Shown here: positions 54,161-63,052 of the stretch, one piece after another
Layout: each line of letters opens with the position of its first letter
Position numbering within the stretch: position 1 is the first letter of the stretch
Origin: Streptomyces pacificus
Lineage (GTDB): Bacteria; Actinomycetota; Actinomycetes; Streptomycetales; Streptomycetaceae
Direction of reading: 5' to 3'
DNA: 64,000 nucleotides
Assembly: GCF_011766325.1 (NCBI RefSeq)
Contig: NZ_BLLG01000001.1
Coordinates: forward strand, 372,001 to 436,000
Notes under the pieces: model-generated
Seen by the model: the letters and a program-made list of their open reading frames with translations, nothing else
Databases searched by the model: none
Told to the model about the DNA's origin: nothing
Translations under genes and position numbers: made by a program

Positions 54161-55297
54161 GTGGCCACGGACTACTACGCCGTACTTGGCGTACGCCGCG
54201 ACGCATCGCAGGACGAGATCAAGAAGGCCTTCCGGCGGCTCGCACGCGAGCTCCATCCGGACGTGAATCCGGACCCGAAGACGCAGGAGCGCTTCAAGGA
54301 GATCAACGCCGCGTACGAGGTGCTGTCGGACCCGCAGAAGAAGCAGGTCTACGACCTCGGCGGCGATCCGCTGTCCGGCGCCAACGGCGGTGGCGCGGGC
54401 GGTTTCGGTGCGGGCGGCTTCGGCAACTTCTCCGACATCATGGACGCGTTCTTCGGGACCGCGTCCCAGCGCGGGCCGAGGTCGCGGACCCGGCGCGGCC
54501 AGGACGCCATGATCAGGCTGGAGGTCGAACTCGACGAGGCCGCGTTCGGCACCACGAAGGAGATCCAGGTCGACACCGCCGTGGTGTGCACGACCTGCTC
54601 CGGGGAGGGCGCCGCGCCCGGTACGTCGGCGCAGACGTGCGACATGTGCCGTGGCCGCGGCGAGGTGTCGCAGGTCACCCGGTCCTTCCTGGGCCAGGTC
54701 ATGACCTCGCGGCCGTGCCCCCAGTGCCAGGGCTTCGGGACCGTCGTCCCGACCCCGTGCCCGGAGTGCGCCGGCGACGGCCGGGTCCGGTCGCGCCGCA
54801 CCCTGACCGTGAAGATCCCGGCAGGGGTGGACAACGGCACCCGCATCCAGCTCGCAGGCGAGGGCGAGGTGGGCCCGGGCGGCGGCCCCGCGGGCGACCT
54901 GTACGTCGAGATCCACGAGCTGCCGCACCCCGTGTTCCAGCGTCGCGGCGACGATCTGCACTGCACGGTGACCATCCCCATGACCGCGGGCGCCCTCGGC
55001 ACGAAGGTGCCGCTGGAGACGCTCGACGGCGTGGAGGAGATCGACATCCGCCCCGGCACCCAGTCTGGCCAGTCGATCCCGCTGCACGGCCGCGGCGTCA
55101 CCCACCTGCGCGGCGGGGGGCGCGGCGATCTGATCGTCCATGTCGAGGTGCAGACGCCCTCGAAGCTCGACCCGGAGCAGGAACGCCTGCTGCGGGAGCT
55201 GGCGAAGCTCCGCGGTGAGGAGCGGCCCACGGGTCAGTTCCAGCCAGGACAGCAGGGGCTGTTCTCCCGCCTCAAGGACGCGTTCAACGGCAGGTGA
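54161..55297 (+). CDS. dnaJ: Chaperone DnaJ
   Basis: A 378-residue type I J-protein. The J domain has [20 protein letters not shown] and the HPD motif (ELHPDVNPD). A Gly/Phe region ([11 protein letters not shown]) follows, then four CxxCxGxG zinc motifs ([32 protein letters not shown]) and the C-terminal substrate domains. It stimulates DnaK ATPase. The GTG start directly follows the hrcA TAA, so translation is coupled and both respond to CIRCE. No dnaK or grpE is linked, fitting a second DnaJ (DnaJ2 type) alongside a dnaK-operon copy. Confidence 0.97.
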   Translation: MATDYYAVLGVRRDASQDEIKKAFRRLARELHPDVNPDPKTQERFKEINAAYEVLSDPQKKQVYDLGGDPLSGANGGGAGGFGAGGFGNFSDIMDAFFGTASQRGPRSRTRRGQDAMIRLEVELDEAAFGTTKEIQVDTAVVCTTCSGEGAAPGTSAQTCDMCRGRGEVSQVTRSFLGQVMTSRPCPQCQGFGTVVPTPCPECAGDGRVRSRRTLTVKIPAGVDNGTRIQLAGEGEVGPGGGPAGDLYVEIHELPHPVFQRRGDDLHCTVTIPMTAGALGTKVPLETLDGVEEIDIRPGTQSGQSIPLHGRGVTHLRGGGRGDLIVHVEVQTPSKLDPEQERLLRELAKLRGEERPTGQFQPGQQGLFSRLKDAFNGR

Positions 55298-55561
55298 CGC
55301 CGCACCGGTGACGCCGGACCGCGGGCCGGGGGCCGACCCTGCCGGACCCCGGCCCGGCAGCCCGGCCCGGCAGCCCGGTCTGCGGGCCGGGAGCGGTCAC
55401 GGGGCCGTGCCGCCCTCCCGCGGGGACCTGCGGTGGTCCGCACTCCGGACGGGCGCCGCGCCCCCGCCCGGCACCGGTCCCCGCCGGCCGTCGCGGCCGC
55501 GCCCAGGGCGTGTCCGTGGGGCCGCCGGAGGCCGGGATTCGGACGCGGGGGCGGGGCATGG

Positions 55562-55567
55562 CACCAT
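55562..55567 (+). promoter_or_regulatory. -10 box of the leaderless nitronate monooxygenase-like gene
   Basis: CACCAT followed by 7 bases and ATG 55575. Confidence 0.4.
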
Positions 55568-55574
55568 GCGGGGC

Positions 55575-56648
55575 ATGTCCTCCGCGCTGACCGATTTCTG
55601 CCGTCACCCGATCGTGCAGGCCCCCATGGCGGGTGGCGCTTCCTGCCCGGAGCTGGCCGCCGCCGTGTCCGAGGCGGGCGGACTCGGGTTCCTCGCCGCT
55701 GGTTACAAGACCGCGGACGGGATGTACCAGGAGATCAAGCAGCTTCGCGGTCTCACCGGGCGGTCGTTCGGGGTGAACCTGTTCATGCCGCAGCCCGCCT
55801 ACGCCGACTCCGCGGCCGTCGACGTCTACCGGCACCAGCTCGCCGGCGAGGCCAGCTGGTACGGCACACCGCTCGGGGACCCCGACTCGGGTCGGGACGA
55901 CGGCTACGAGGCCAAGCTGGCCGTCCTGCGGGACGACCCCGTGGCGGTGGTGTCGTTCACCTTCGGCTGTCCCACCGCCGACGCCGTCGCCCGGCTGCGG
56001 CACGCGGGGACGTTCACGGTCGTCACCGCCACCACGGTGGACGAGGCGCTGGCCGCGCAGAACGCGGGCGCCGACGCCGTCTGCGTGCAGGGTGTCGAGG
56101 CCGGCGGCCATCAGGGCACCCATCGCGACGACCCCGCAGGCGACGGCGCCGGCATCGGCCTGCTCACGCTGATCGCACGGATCCGCGAGGCCGTGGGTCT
56201 GCCGATCGTCGCGGCGGGCGGCATCATGCGCGGCGGGCAGATCGCCGCCGCCCTCGCCGCGGGGGCCGAGGCCGCCCAGCTCGGCACCGCCTTCCTGGTG
56301 TGCCCGGAGTCCGGCGCGAACACGCTGCACAAGCAGGCCATGACCAGTCCGCTGTTCGGCAGGACCGAGTTGACCCGGGCGTTCTCCGGCCGCCCCGCCC
56401 GCGGCCTCGTCAACCGGTTCATGCGCGAGCACGGGCCGTATGCGCCCGCCGCCTACCCGGAGGTGCACCACCTCACCACCGGCCTGCGCAAGGCCGCGGC
56501 CAAGGCCGGTGACCCGCAGGCCATGGCCCTCTGGGCCGGCCAGGGACACCGGCTGGCCCGCGCCCTTCCCGCCGGGCGGCTCGTCGAGGTCCTCGCCGCC
56601 GAGACGGCCGCGGCGGCCTTGGACCTCGCGCTCCGGGACCCGTCGTGA
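55575..56648 (+). CDS. Nitronate monooxygenase-like (2-nitropropane dioxygenase) flavoprotein
   Basis: A 357-residue FMN-binding TIM barrel. PIVQAPMAGGASCPELAAAV opens the barrel, GVNLFMPQP is strand 2, and VQGVEAGGHQGTH is the FMN/His motif of class I nitronate monooxygenases. IVAAGGIMRGGQIAAALAAGAEAAQLGTAFL is the phosphate-binding end. It oxidises nitronates or a related substrate in the cytoplasm. ATG 55575 lies behind a weak -10; an in-frame ATG at 55566 overlaps that box. rsmE overlaps its stop (GTGA), so they share a transcript. Confidence 0.88.
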   Translation: MSSALTDFCRHPIVQAPMAGGASCPELAAAVSEAGGLGFLAAGYKTADGMYQEIKQLRGLTGRSFGVNLFMPQPAYADSAAVDVYRHQLAGEASWYGTPLGDPDSGRDDGYEAKLAVLRDDPVAVVSFTFGCPTADAVARLRHAGTFTVVTATTVDEALAAQNAGADAVCVQGVEAGGHQGTHRDDPAGDGAGIGLLTLIARIREAVGLPIVAAGGIMRGGQIAAALAAGAEAAQLGTAFLVCPESGANTLHKQAMTSPLFGRTELTRAFSGRPARGLVNRFMREHGPYAPAAYPEVHHLTTGLRKAAAKAGDPQAMALWAGQGHRLARALPAGRLVEVLAAETAAAALDLALRDPS

Positions 56649-57376
56649 CCGCCCCCGTGTTCCTGGTCGGCGAGGTCCGCACCGGCACCGTCACCCTGGA
56701 CGGTCCCGAAGGGCGGCACGCCGTCTCCGTGCGCCGGCTGCGGGTGGGAGAGGAGATCGTCCTCACCGACGGCCGGGGCACCGGCGGCCATGGCACCGTC
56801 GCCGCCGTGGAGGGCAGGGACCGCCTCGACGTCGTCGTCACGGAACTGCGCGAGGAACCGGAACCCGCGCCCCGGATCACGGTCGTCCAGGCCCTGCCCA
56901 AGGGCGACCGCGGCGAGCTCGCCGTCGAGACGATGACCGAGACCGGCGTGGACGTGATCGTGCCGTGGGCGGCCGCCCGCTGCATCACCCAGTGGAAGGG
57001 CGACCGCGGCGCCAAGTCGCTGGCCAGGTGGCGTTCCACGGCCCGTGAGGCGGGCAAGCAGTCACGCCGGCTCCGCTTCCCCGAGGTGGCCGATACGGCG
57101 GCGACCGGGCAGGTGGCCCGGCTGCTCGCCGGGGCGGACCTCGCGGTCGTGCTGCACGAGGAGGGTGCGGAGCCGCTCGCGACCGCACAGCTGCCGCCCT
57201 CCGGCGACATCGTGCTGGTGGTCGGTCCCGAAGGGGGCGTCTCGCCGGAGGAGTCGGCCGCGTTCGCCGAGGTGGGCGCCAGGCCCTGCCGCCTCGGCAG
57301 GAGTGTCCTGCGGACATCCACCGCGGGGACGGCGGCGTGCGCCCTGCTGCTCGGCCGCACCGGTCGCTGGTCCTGA
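56645..57376 (+). CDS. rsmE: 16S rRNA m3U1498 methyltransferase
   Basis: A 243-residue SPOUT methyltransferase. The N-terminal PUA-like part starts TAPVFLVGEVRTGTVTLDGP, and the trefoil knot is LVVGPEGGVSPEESAAF with LGRSVLRTSTAGTAA at the end, both characteristic. It methylates U1498 of 16S rRNA using AdoMet. GTG at 56645 overlaps the previous TGA. Hairpin at 57640 may end the transcript. Confidence 0.96.
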   Translation: MTAPVFLVGEVRTGTVTLDGPEGRHAVSVRRLRVGEEIVLTDGRGTGGHGTVAAVEGRDRLDVVVTELREEPEPAPRITVVQALPKGDRGELAVETMTETGVDVIVPWAAARCITQWKGDRGAKSLARWRSTAREAGKQSRRLRFPEVADTAATGQVARLLAGADLAVVLHEEGAEPLATAQLPPSGDIVLVVGPEGGVSPEESAAFAEVGARPCRLGRSVLRTSTAGTAACALLLGRTGRWS

Positions 57377-57639
57377 ACCGGGTACGCCGTGTGCCGCCCG
57401 CTGTCCCGCCGGGGGTGCGGGTGCCACCGGAAGGCACCTGCGGCCGGCACCGGCCCTCGTCACCGACACCGGTACGGGCGCGCGTACGGGCACCGGGGCA
57501 CCGGTCCGCCTCCGGCAGCGCCGAGGTCCCGGCCGGTGGCGCCCGCGCCGTCGCGCCTCCGGCAGAGGTGCCGCGCGAAAGCCCCCGGTTCATGCGGGGT
57601 CCCGGACCCGGTTCGGACCCGGTTCGGATCCGGCCCGAG

Positions 57640-57671
57640 CCGTGCCCCGGCGGTGCCCCGCCGGGGCACGG
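57640..57671 (+). terminator. Stable hairpin after rsmE
   Basis: 57640-57653 pairs perfectly with 57658-57671 (14 bp) around a TGCC tetraloop. No T-run. It lies 264 bases after rsmE, so it may terminate that transcript or be an insulator for the next gene. Confidence 0.6.
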
Positions 57672-57762
57672 GGGCCCGGGGAGTCACCCATACGGCGTAC
57701 ATGCGGCGTACATAAAGGGGGCGTTGGCCGCAAACGGACTACCGCCCCCCTCCCGACCCTGG

Positions 57763-57768
57763 CACTCT
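57763..57768 (+). promoter_or_regulatory. -10 box of lipoprotein gene
   Basis: CACTCT followed by 7 bases and ATG 57776. Confidence 0.4.
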
Positions 57769-57775
57769 GCCGCCC

Positions 57776-58366
57776 ATGACGGCCCCTCTCCGCCTGTTCC
57801 CCGTGCCGCGCCTGCTCCGCCTCCCCCGACCTGCCGGCCCTCTCCGCGGACTCCGCCCCCTCCGCGCCCTCCTCGCGTCCGCCTGCGCGGCCCTGACCGC
57901 TGCCGGCCTCGTGGCGTGCGACCCCGGGACCTCCGGCGGACTGAGCGCCATGGCGGTGTCGTACACCACCGACCGGGCGGGTACGCGGGCGCTGGAGGAG
58001 GAGGGCGTCCGCGTCCGCTGGCTCAGCTGCTCAGCGCGGCTCAACAGCGCGGCCGGCGCCTCCCCTTCGGCTCGTGCGGCGGCCGGTGTCGACTGCGAGG
58101 GCAGAACCGGCGACGGCGGGAGGGTCACCATCAACGGCACGGTCACCCAGGAGATCGGCGGCCGGTGCGTGCACGGTGACCTCACGGCGAAGTCCGACGG
58201 CCGCCGGGTCTTCCGGGCCTATGTCCTCGGTGACTGCAACGCCCCGCTGCCCACCTCCACCAGGCCGCCGTGGTCGTTCCCTCCCGCGCCCGGGAACGGC
58301 GGGGCCCCGCGGCCCACGGTCACCGTGACCGTCACCGTGACCGAGACCCGTACCTTCGCCGGGTAG
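57776..58366 (+). CDS. Probable lipoprotein of unknown function
   Basis: A 196-residue exported protein. A basic, Pro/Leu-rich N-region and hydrophobic stretch lead to the lipobox LVAC (TAAGLVACDPG, cysteine at about 43), so lipid anchoring outside the membrane is predicted. The mature part contains a small beta-rich domain with three cysteines (WLSCSAR, VDCEGR, GRCVHGD, plus GDCNA) that may form disulfides. The tail has an alternating TVTVTVTVTETRT strand. ATG at 57776 is behind a weak -10 box. No family recognised. Confidence 0.78.
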   Translation: MTAPLRLFPVPRLLRLPRPAGPLRGLRPLRALLASACAALTAAGLVACDPGTSGGLSAMAVSYTTDRAGTRALEEEGVRVRWLSCSARLNSAAGASPSARAAAGVDCEGRTGDGGRVTINGTVTQEIGGRCVHGDLTAKSDGRRVFRAYVLGDCNAPLPTSTRPPWSFPPAPGNGGAPRPTVTVTVTVTETRTFAG

Positions 58367-58785
58367 GCGGAAGCCGGGCCGGCATCCCCGCCGGGCGGGC
58401 CCCCGGCCGCCGGGCAGGTCCTGGCCCGGGCCGGATCAGCCCCGGCCTCGGCTCTGCTGACGGCCGGGGCCGGGTTCCGCCCGCCGGGCGGGCGGCGTGG
58501 ACGGCACGCTGCGGCGTAGGGCGGCGTAGGGCGGCACGGGACGGGACGGGCATGGCACTGCACGGACCCTCCCCGGCCGGGGAAGGTCTCCCGGGCCCGG
58601 GGCGCCGGATCGGGGGCAGGACCCGAGGCCGGTGGCGGGAGGCACGCGCCCCGCGCCCGGGCCGGCGAGCGCCCGCGCCGCACGGCACCGGCGGAGGCGG
58701 CGCCCCGGCACCCGGGGAGAGTGCGCGTCCCGGCCTCGATACCATGCAGTTCCACTGATCGTCGGAGCCGTGAAGGGGCCGGACC
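58367..58785. other. Intergenic region before the HIT gene
   Basis: 419 bases with no convincing gene. It holds GGCGTAGGGC and GGGACGG short direct repeats at about 58510-58550 and a TACCAT -10-like box (58740) near the end. Confidence 0.55.
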
Positions 58786-59145
58786 ATGGCGGGAGAACCG
58801 CAAGCCGACTGCCTGTTCTGCAAGATCGTGTCGGGGGAGGTGCCGGCCACCGTCGTCCGCGAGACGCCGACCACCCTCGCCTTCCGGGACATCAACCCGC
58901 AGGCGCCGACGCATGTGCTGGTGATCCCCAAGGTCCACTACCCGGACGCCGCCACCCTCGCCGGGGCAGAGCCGGGCGTCGCGGCCGACCTGCTGCGCGA
59001 GGCCGCCGAGGTCGCCGCCATGGACAAGATCGACGCCTCCGGCTTCCGGATCGTCTTCAACACCGGCGCCGGGGCCGGCCAGACCGTATTCCACACGCAT
59101 GCGCACGTCCTCGGCGGGCGCGGCCTGCAATGGCCGCCCGGGTAG
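58786..59145 (+). CDS. HIT family nucleotide-binding hydrolase
   Basis: A 119-residue histidine-triad protein. CLFCKIVSGEVP begins the family core, and the catalytic motif is HTHAHVLGG (His103, 105, 107). HIT proteins cleave AMP from amines or acyl/aminoacyl adenylates. Two early cysteines (CLFC) with later His may bind zinc, as in HinT-like members. ATG at 58786 follows GAAGGGG. The RNase Z-like gene follows 27 bases later. Confidence 0.93.
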   Translation: MAGEPQADCLFCKIVSGEVPATVVRETPTTLAFRDINPQAPTHVLVIPKVHYPDAATLAGAEPGVAADLLREAAEVAAMDKIDASGFRIVFNTGAGAGQTVFHTHAHVLGGRGLQWPPG

Positions 59146-59172
59146 AGCGCACCGACAGGCACGGAGCCCCTC

Positions 59173-60081
59173 TTGTCCGTACGCGAACTGGTCGTGCTCG
59201 GCACGGCCAGCCAGGTCCCCACCCGGCACCGCAACCACAACGGCTATCTGCTGCGCTGGGACGGCCAGGGCATCCTCTTCGACCCCGGTGAGGGCACCCA
59301 GCGGCAGATGCTGAGGGCCGGGGTCGCCGCGCACGACATCGACCGGATCTGCGTCACCCACTTCCACGGCGACCACTCCCTCGGTCTCGCGGGGGTGATC
59401 CAGCGCATCAACCTCGACCAGGTGCCGCACCCGGTCACGGCCCACTACCCGGCGAGCGGGCAGCGCTTCTTCGAACGGCTGCGGTACGCGACGGCCTACC
59501 GCGAGACGGTCCGGCTCACCGAGGCCCCGGTCGCGGGCGGCGGCGTCCTGGCCGAGACGCCCTCGTACACGCTTGAGGCGCGCCGCCTCGACCACCCCGT
59601 CGAGTCCTTCGGCTACCGGCTGACCGAGCCCGACGGCCGGCGCATGCTGCCCGGGCGCCTGGCCGCCCACGGCATCAGCGGACCCGACGTGGGCCGCATC
59701 CAGCGGGAGGGCGCCCTCGGCGGGGTCGCGCTCGAGGAGGTCAGCGAGGTACGGCGCGGGCAGCGCTTCGCGTTCGTGATGGACACCCGGCTCTGCGACG
59801 GGGCGTACGAGCTGGCCGAGGGCTGCGACATGCTGGTGATCGAGTCGACCTTCCTCGACGAGGACATCGCGCTGGCCGGCGACCACGGTCATCTCACGGC
59901 GGGACAGGCGGCCCGGGTGGCGCGCGCTGCGGGCGTACGGCACCTCGTGCTGACACACTTCTCCCAGCGCTACGGCGAACCCGACGAGTTCGCGCGGCAG
60001 GCCCGTGCCGCCGGCTTCGACGGTGAACTGTCCGTGGCCCGGGACCTCGCACGGGTCCCGGTGCCCAGGCGCGCAGCCTGA
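59173..60081 (+). CDS. rnz: Ribonuclease Z-like MBL nuclease
   Basis: A 302-residue tRNase Z family protein. [20 protein letters not shown] is the N-terminal strand, the metal site is [11 protein letters not shown] (His63, His65, Asp67, His68), and later ligands are in [10 protein letters not shown] and [10 protein letters not shown]. tRNase Z trims tRNA 3' trailers before CCA addition, which fits tRNAs here that lack encoded CCA. The TTG start at 59173 is supported by GGAG at 59163-59166 and no conserved sequence upstream. It is slightly shorter than many RNase Z, and the flexible arm region is reduced. Function as RNase Z is likely but not certain. Confidence 0.85.
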   Translation: MSVRELVVLGTASQVPTRHRNHNGYLLRWDGQGILFDPGEGTQRQMLRAGVAAHDIDRICVTHFHGDHSLGLAGVIQRINLDQVPHPVTAHYPASGQRFFERLRYATAYRETVRLTEAPVAGGGVLAETPSYTLEARRLDHPVESFGYRLTEPDGRRMLPGRLAAHGISGPDVGRIQREGALGGVALEEVSEVRRGQRFAFVMDTRLCDGAYELAEGCDMLVIESTFLDEDIALAGDHGHLTAGQAARVARAAGVRHLVLTHFSQRYGEPDEFARQARAAGFDGELSVARDLARVPVPRRAA

Positions 60082-60111
60082 TCCACCCGCCGACGCCCGA
60101 GCGAGCACCCG

Positions 60112-61113
60112 ATGTCACTGATCCCCAAGGCCGAACTGCATCTGCACATCGAGGGCACCCTCGAACCCGAACTCGCCTTCACCCTGGCCGAGCGCAACGG
60201 CGTCGAGCTGCCCTACGACGGCATCGAAGACCTGCGCAGGGCGCATCTGTTCAGCGATCTCGAGTCCTTCCTGGACCTGTACCACGCGATGACGGCCGTC
60301 CTGCGCACCGCGGACGACTTCACCGAACTCGCCGACGCCTATCTGGTGCGGGCCGCGGCCCAGGGGGTACGGCACGCCGAGATCTCCTTCGACCCGCAGG
60401 CCCACATGGAACGCGGCGTCCCCCTCGGCACGGTCGTGGAGGGTCTCGCGCACGCGCTGGACCGCGCCGAGGAGCGGCACGGTGTGTCCACCCGGCTCAT
60501 CATGTGCTTCCTGCGGGACCGGTCGGCCGAGTCCGCGATGGAGGTGCTCGAGGCCGCGAAGCCCTATCTGCACCACATCACCGGGGTCGGTCTCGACTCC
60601 GCCGAGGCGGGCCACCCGCCGTCGAAGTTCCGCGAGGTGTACGCGGCGGCCGGGTCCCTCGGTCTGCGGAAGGTCGCCCACGCCGGGGAGGAGGGGCCGC
60701 CGGGGTACGTCCGCGAGGCGCTGGACGTCCTCGGCGTCGAACGGATCGACCACGGACTGCGGTCCCTCGAGGATCCCGAACTGGTCGATCGGCTGGCACG
60801 CGAGCACATCCCGCTCACCCTCTGCCCGCTCTCCAACGTCCGCCTGAGGGCCGTGGACACCCTGGAGGAGCATCCGCTGCGGGCCATGATGGACGCCGGT
60901 CTGCTGGTCACGGTGAACTCCGACGACCCCGCCTATTTCGCCGGCTACGTCGGCGACACCTTCCACGCGGTGCGCGAGGCGCTCGGCCTGACCCAGGAGC
61001 AACTGCGGGAACTGGCCCGCAACTCCTTCCGCGCGGCCTTTCTGGACCAGGACGAGGCACGCCGTGAGCGCTGTCTCGCCGAGGTCGCCGACTACGACTT
61101 CGACCGGGAGTGA
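60112..61113 (+). CDS. Adenosine/adenine deaminase family enzyme (adenine-deaminase type)
   Basis: A 333-residue zinc amidohydrolase. The zinc histidines are in KAELHLHIEGTLEPEL, followed by VGLDSAEAGHPPSKF, KVAHAGEEGPP with the catalytic Glu region, ERIDHGLRSLEDPEL, LCPLSNVRLRAVDTLEEHP and TVNSDDPAYF. The VGLDS-E-GHPPSKF and SNVRL motifs match the adenine deaminase subgroup rather than classical adenosine deaminase, so the substrate may be adenine. ATG at 60112 follows 30 bases after the RNase Z-like gene. Cytoplasmic purine salvage is the likely role. Confidence 0.87.
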   Translation: MSLIPKAELHLHIEGTLEPELAFTLAERNGVELPYDGIEDLRRAHLFSDLESFLDLYHAMTAVLRTADDFTELADAYLVRAAAQGVRHAEISFDPQAHMERGVPLGTVVEGLAHALDRAEERHGVSTRLIMCFLRDRSAESAMEVLEAAKPYLHHITGVGLDSAEAGHPPSKFREVYAAAGSLGLRKVAHAGEEGPPGYVREALDVLGVERIDHGLRSLEDPELVDRLAREHIPLTLCPLSNVRLRAVDTLEEHPLRAMMDAGLLVTVNSDDPAYFAGYVGDTFHAVREALGLTQEQLRELARNSFRAAFLDQDEARRERCLAEVADYDFDRE

Positions 61114-61180
61114 CTCCGGGGGCCGCCGAGTGCGAGAGCGGGCCCGGCCGCGCTGATCCCGCATCGGCCGGCCCGACGCC

Positions 61181-61216
61181 TGCACCGCCTGCACCGCCTG
61201 CACCGCCTGCACCGCC
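61181..61216. repeat. 9-bp tandem repeat, four copies
   Basis: TGCACCGCC at 61181, 61190, 61199 and 61208, all exact. Intergenic. Confidence 0.9.
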
Positions 61217-61380
61217 GGCGCCCGGGCGCACCGGTGGCCGTTCTGCCCGGCGCCGGGTCCGGACGCGCGCGGCCGGGGCGGCGGGGTGCTTCCCAAGGGC
61301 CGCACCGCCGCCCCGGGCCCAGGAGGCCGGGCGTGGGCCCCGAAGGTCCCCGGCTTCAGGGGAAGGGCGTGCGTGGGCTG

Positions 61381-61407
61381 CGCGGGGCCCCGGCCCGGGG
61401 CCCCGCG
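61381..61407 (+). terminator. GC-rich hairpin upstream of PfkB
   Basis: CGCGGGGCCCCG (61381-61392) pairs perfectly with CGGGGCCCCGCG (61396-61407), 3-base loop, no T-run. It may terminate transcription from the deaminase gene. Confidence 0.5.
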
Positions 61408-61539
61408 AACACCTCGCAGGGCAGCGGTGAATCCTCCCGGCGGCACATGCCGTGCGGGCCGTGCGCGGGCCCGGATCGGGCACACTGTCATGATGCGGAC
61501 CGCTCTTTGCCCGCGCCGCACGGCAATCCGGGAGCCACC

Positions 61540-62649
61540 GTGATCACGACCGACGGAGTGCAACAGCAACACACCGCGCACATCGACCCGTTGGCCGCCC
61601 TGCGCGCCGCCGGGGACCCGCCCTGGGATGTGTTCCTCACCGGCACGGTCTTCCTCGACATCGTCCTGACCGGGCTCGACACCGCTCCGGTACGCGGAAC
61701 CGAGACCTGGGCGCGGGGGATGGGCCAGAGCCCGGGCGGCGTCGCGAACATGGCCACCGCACTGGCGCGGCTCGGCCTGCGCACCTCCCTGGCCGCGGCC
61801 TTCGGCGACGACTTCTACGGCGACTACTGCCGGGACGCCCTGGAGCAGGGCGAGGGTATCGACCTGTCGCAGTCGCGGACCGTGCCCGGATGGCACTCCC
61901 CGGTGACGGTCTCCATGGCGTACGAGGGCGAGCGCACGATGGTGTCGCACGGCCATGAGGCCCCCCTGTCCGAGACCGCCCCCGCGGCAGCGCCCCGGGC
62001 CAGGGCCGCCGTCGCCTCGCTCGCGCCGGGCCGCCTCGAGCCCTGGATCGCGGAGGCCGCCGGCCGGGGCGCCCGGATCTTCGCCGATGTCGGCTGGGAC
62101 GAGTCCGGCCGATGGGATCTGCGTGCCCTGCACGACCTGGACCTGTGCGAGGCGTTCCTGCCCAACGCGGAGGAGGCGATGCGCTACACCCGTACCGACT
62201 GCCCCCGCGCGGCCGCCCGGGTGCTGGCCGGGAAGGTGCCCCTCGCGGTCGTCACGCTGGGCTCCGACGGCGCGTACGCCGTGGACGGCGCATCGGGAGA
62301 GTCGGCCGAGGTCCCGGCCATCGGGGTCGAGGTGCTGGATCCCACCGGTGCCGGCGACGTCTTCATGGCGGGCTTCGTCACCGGCACCCTCGCCGGCTGG
62401 CCGCTCGCGGACCGGCTCGCTTTCGCCGGCCTGACCGCGGCGCTGTCCGTGCAGGAGTTCGGCGGCTCGCTGTCGGCACCGGGCTGGACCGAGGTGGCGG
62501 CGTGGTGGCAGTACGTCCGGGGCTGCGAGGGACAGGAGCCCGAGGCGCTCGCCCGCTACGCCTTCCTGGCCGGGCTCCTTCCCGCCCCCGACCGCCCCTG
62601 GCCGCTGCGCCGCGCGCTCCCGACGATCGGCTTCCGGCGGTCGGCCTGA
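61540..62649 (+). CDS. PfkB-family carbohydrate or nucleoside kinase
   Basis: A 369-residue ribokinase-like enzyme. WARGMGQSPGGVANMATALARLG is the PfkB substrate motif, VLDPTGAGDVFMAGFVTG is the ATP/anion-hole motif with catalytic Asp, and LPNAEEAMRYTRTDC is the NxxE segment. It phosphorylates a sugar or nucleoside in the cytoplasm; the substrate is unknown. GTG at 61540 has GGAG 5 bases upstream; the frame stays open to 61234 but lacks conservation. It stands between the deaminase and phoH genes. Confidence 0.87.
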   Translation: MITTDGVQQQHTAHIDPLAALRAAGDPPWDVFLTGTVFLDIVLTGLDTAPVRGTETWARGMGQSPGGVANMATALARLGLRTSLAAAFGDDFYGDYCRDALEQGEGIDLSQSRTVPGWHSPVTVSMAYEGERTMVSHGHEAPLSETAPAAAPRARAAVASLAPGRLEPWIAEAAGRGARIFADVGWDESGRWDLRALHDLDLCEAFLPNAEEAMRYTRTDCPRAAARVLAGKVPLAVVTLGSDGAYAVDGASGESAEVPAIGVEVLDPTGAGDVFMAGFVTGTLAGWPLADRLAFAGLTAALSVQEFGGSLSAPGWTEVAAWWQYVRGCEGQEPEALARYAFLAGLLPAPDRPWPLRRALPTIGFRRSA

Positions 62650-63052
62650 CACCGCAGGAGACCCGGCGTTCCCGTTCTCGACCCGTTCCGCCCCCCCCGC
62701 TCCCGTGTCCGCCCCGCGGCGCGGTCCCGTACCGGTCCACGCCGCCGTACCGACCTGCGTGCGCAACTCTGCTCCCGTCCCCGTCTTCTTCCCCGGCCCC
62801 GGCCCCTCCCACCCCGGCCCCAGCCCGCACCGAGCCGCCCCGCACCGATCCGCGCCGCAGGACTGCCCGGTCCCGCCGCTCCGAGCCCCCGGAGGCGGGG
62901 AGCCCTGAGCAGGGGATCCGGGGAGGCGGTCGTCCGGGGTGCGGAAAAGCGCTTAGGCACTGTCCGTGCGGGGTCGTACGCTGGTACCCCAGGGGTTGTC
63001 GAGCAGCGAGAACCCGGTAACGGGAGGTACGCGCAGGCCAGAGAGCCGGCCC
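62650..63052. other. Intergenic region before phoH
   Basis: 403 bases with no gene. The first 250 are pyrimidine-rich on the plus strand (runs of C with TTC). A promoter candidate lies at 62953-62982, followed by a 70-base leader. Confidence 0.6.
62953..62982 (+). promoter_or_regulatory. phoH promoter candidate
   Basis: TTAGGC (62953-62958) and TACGCT (62977-62982), spacing 18 bases, 71 bases before ATG 63053. Confidence 0.45.

Larger units (their letters stand above)
57377..57775. other. Intergenic region after rsmE
   Basis: 399 bases without a gene. It holds GGACCCGGTTCGG direct repeats (about 57604-57625), a strong hairpin (57640-57671) and the AT-richer CATAAAGG stretch before the next promoter. 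Confidence 0.6.
61114..61539. other. Intergenic region before the PfkB kinase
   Basis: 426 bases without a gene. It contains four 9-bp TGCACCGCC units (61181-61216) and a GC-rich hairpin (61381-61407). The PfkB frame is open through part of it but without conserved sequence. Confidence 0.6.

Noticed and set aside
60115..62766. An 883-residue minus-strand open frame
   Set aside because: Shadow of the deaminase and PfkB genes; no motifs.
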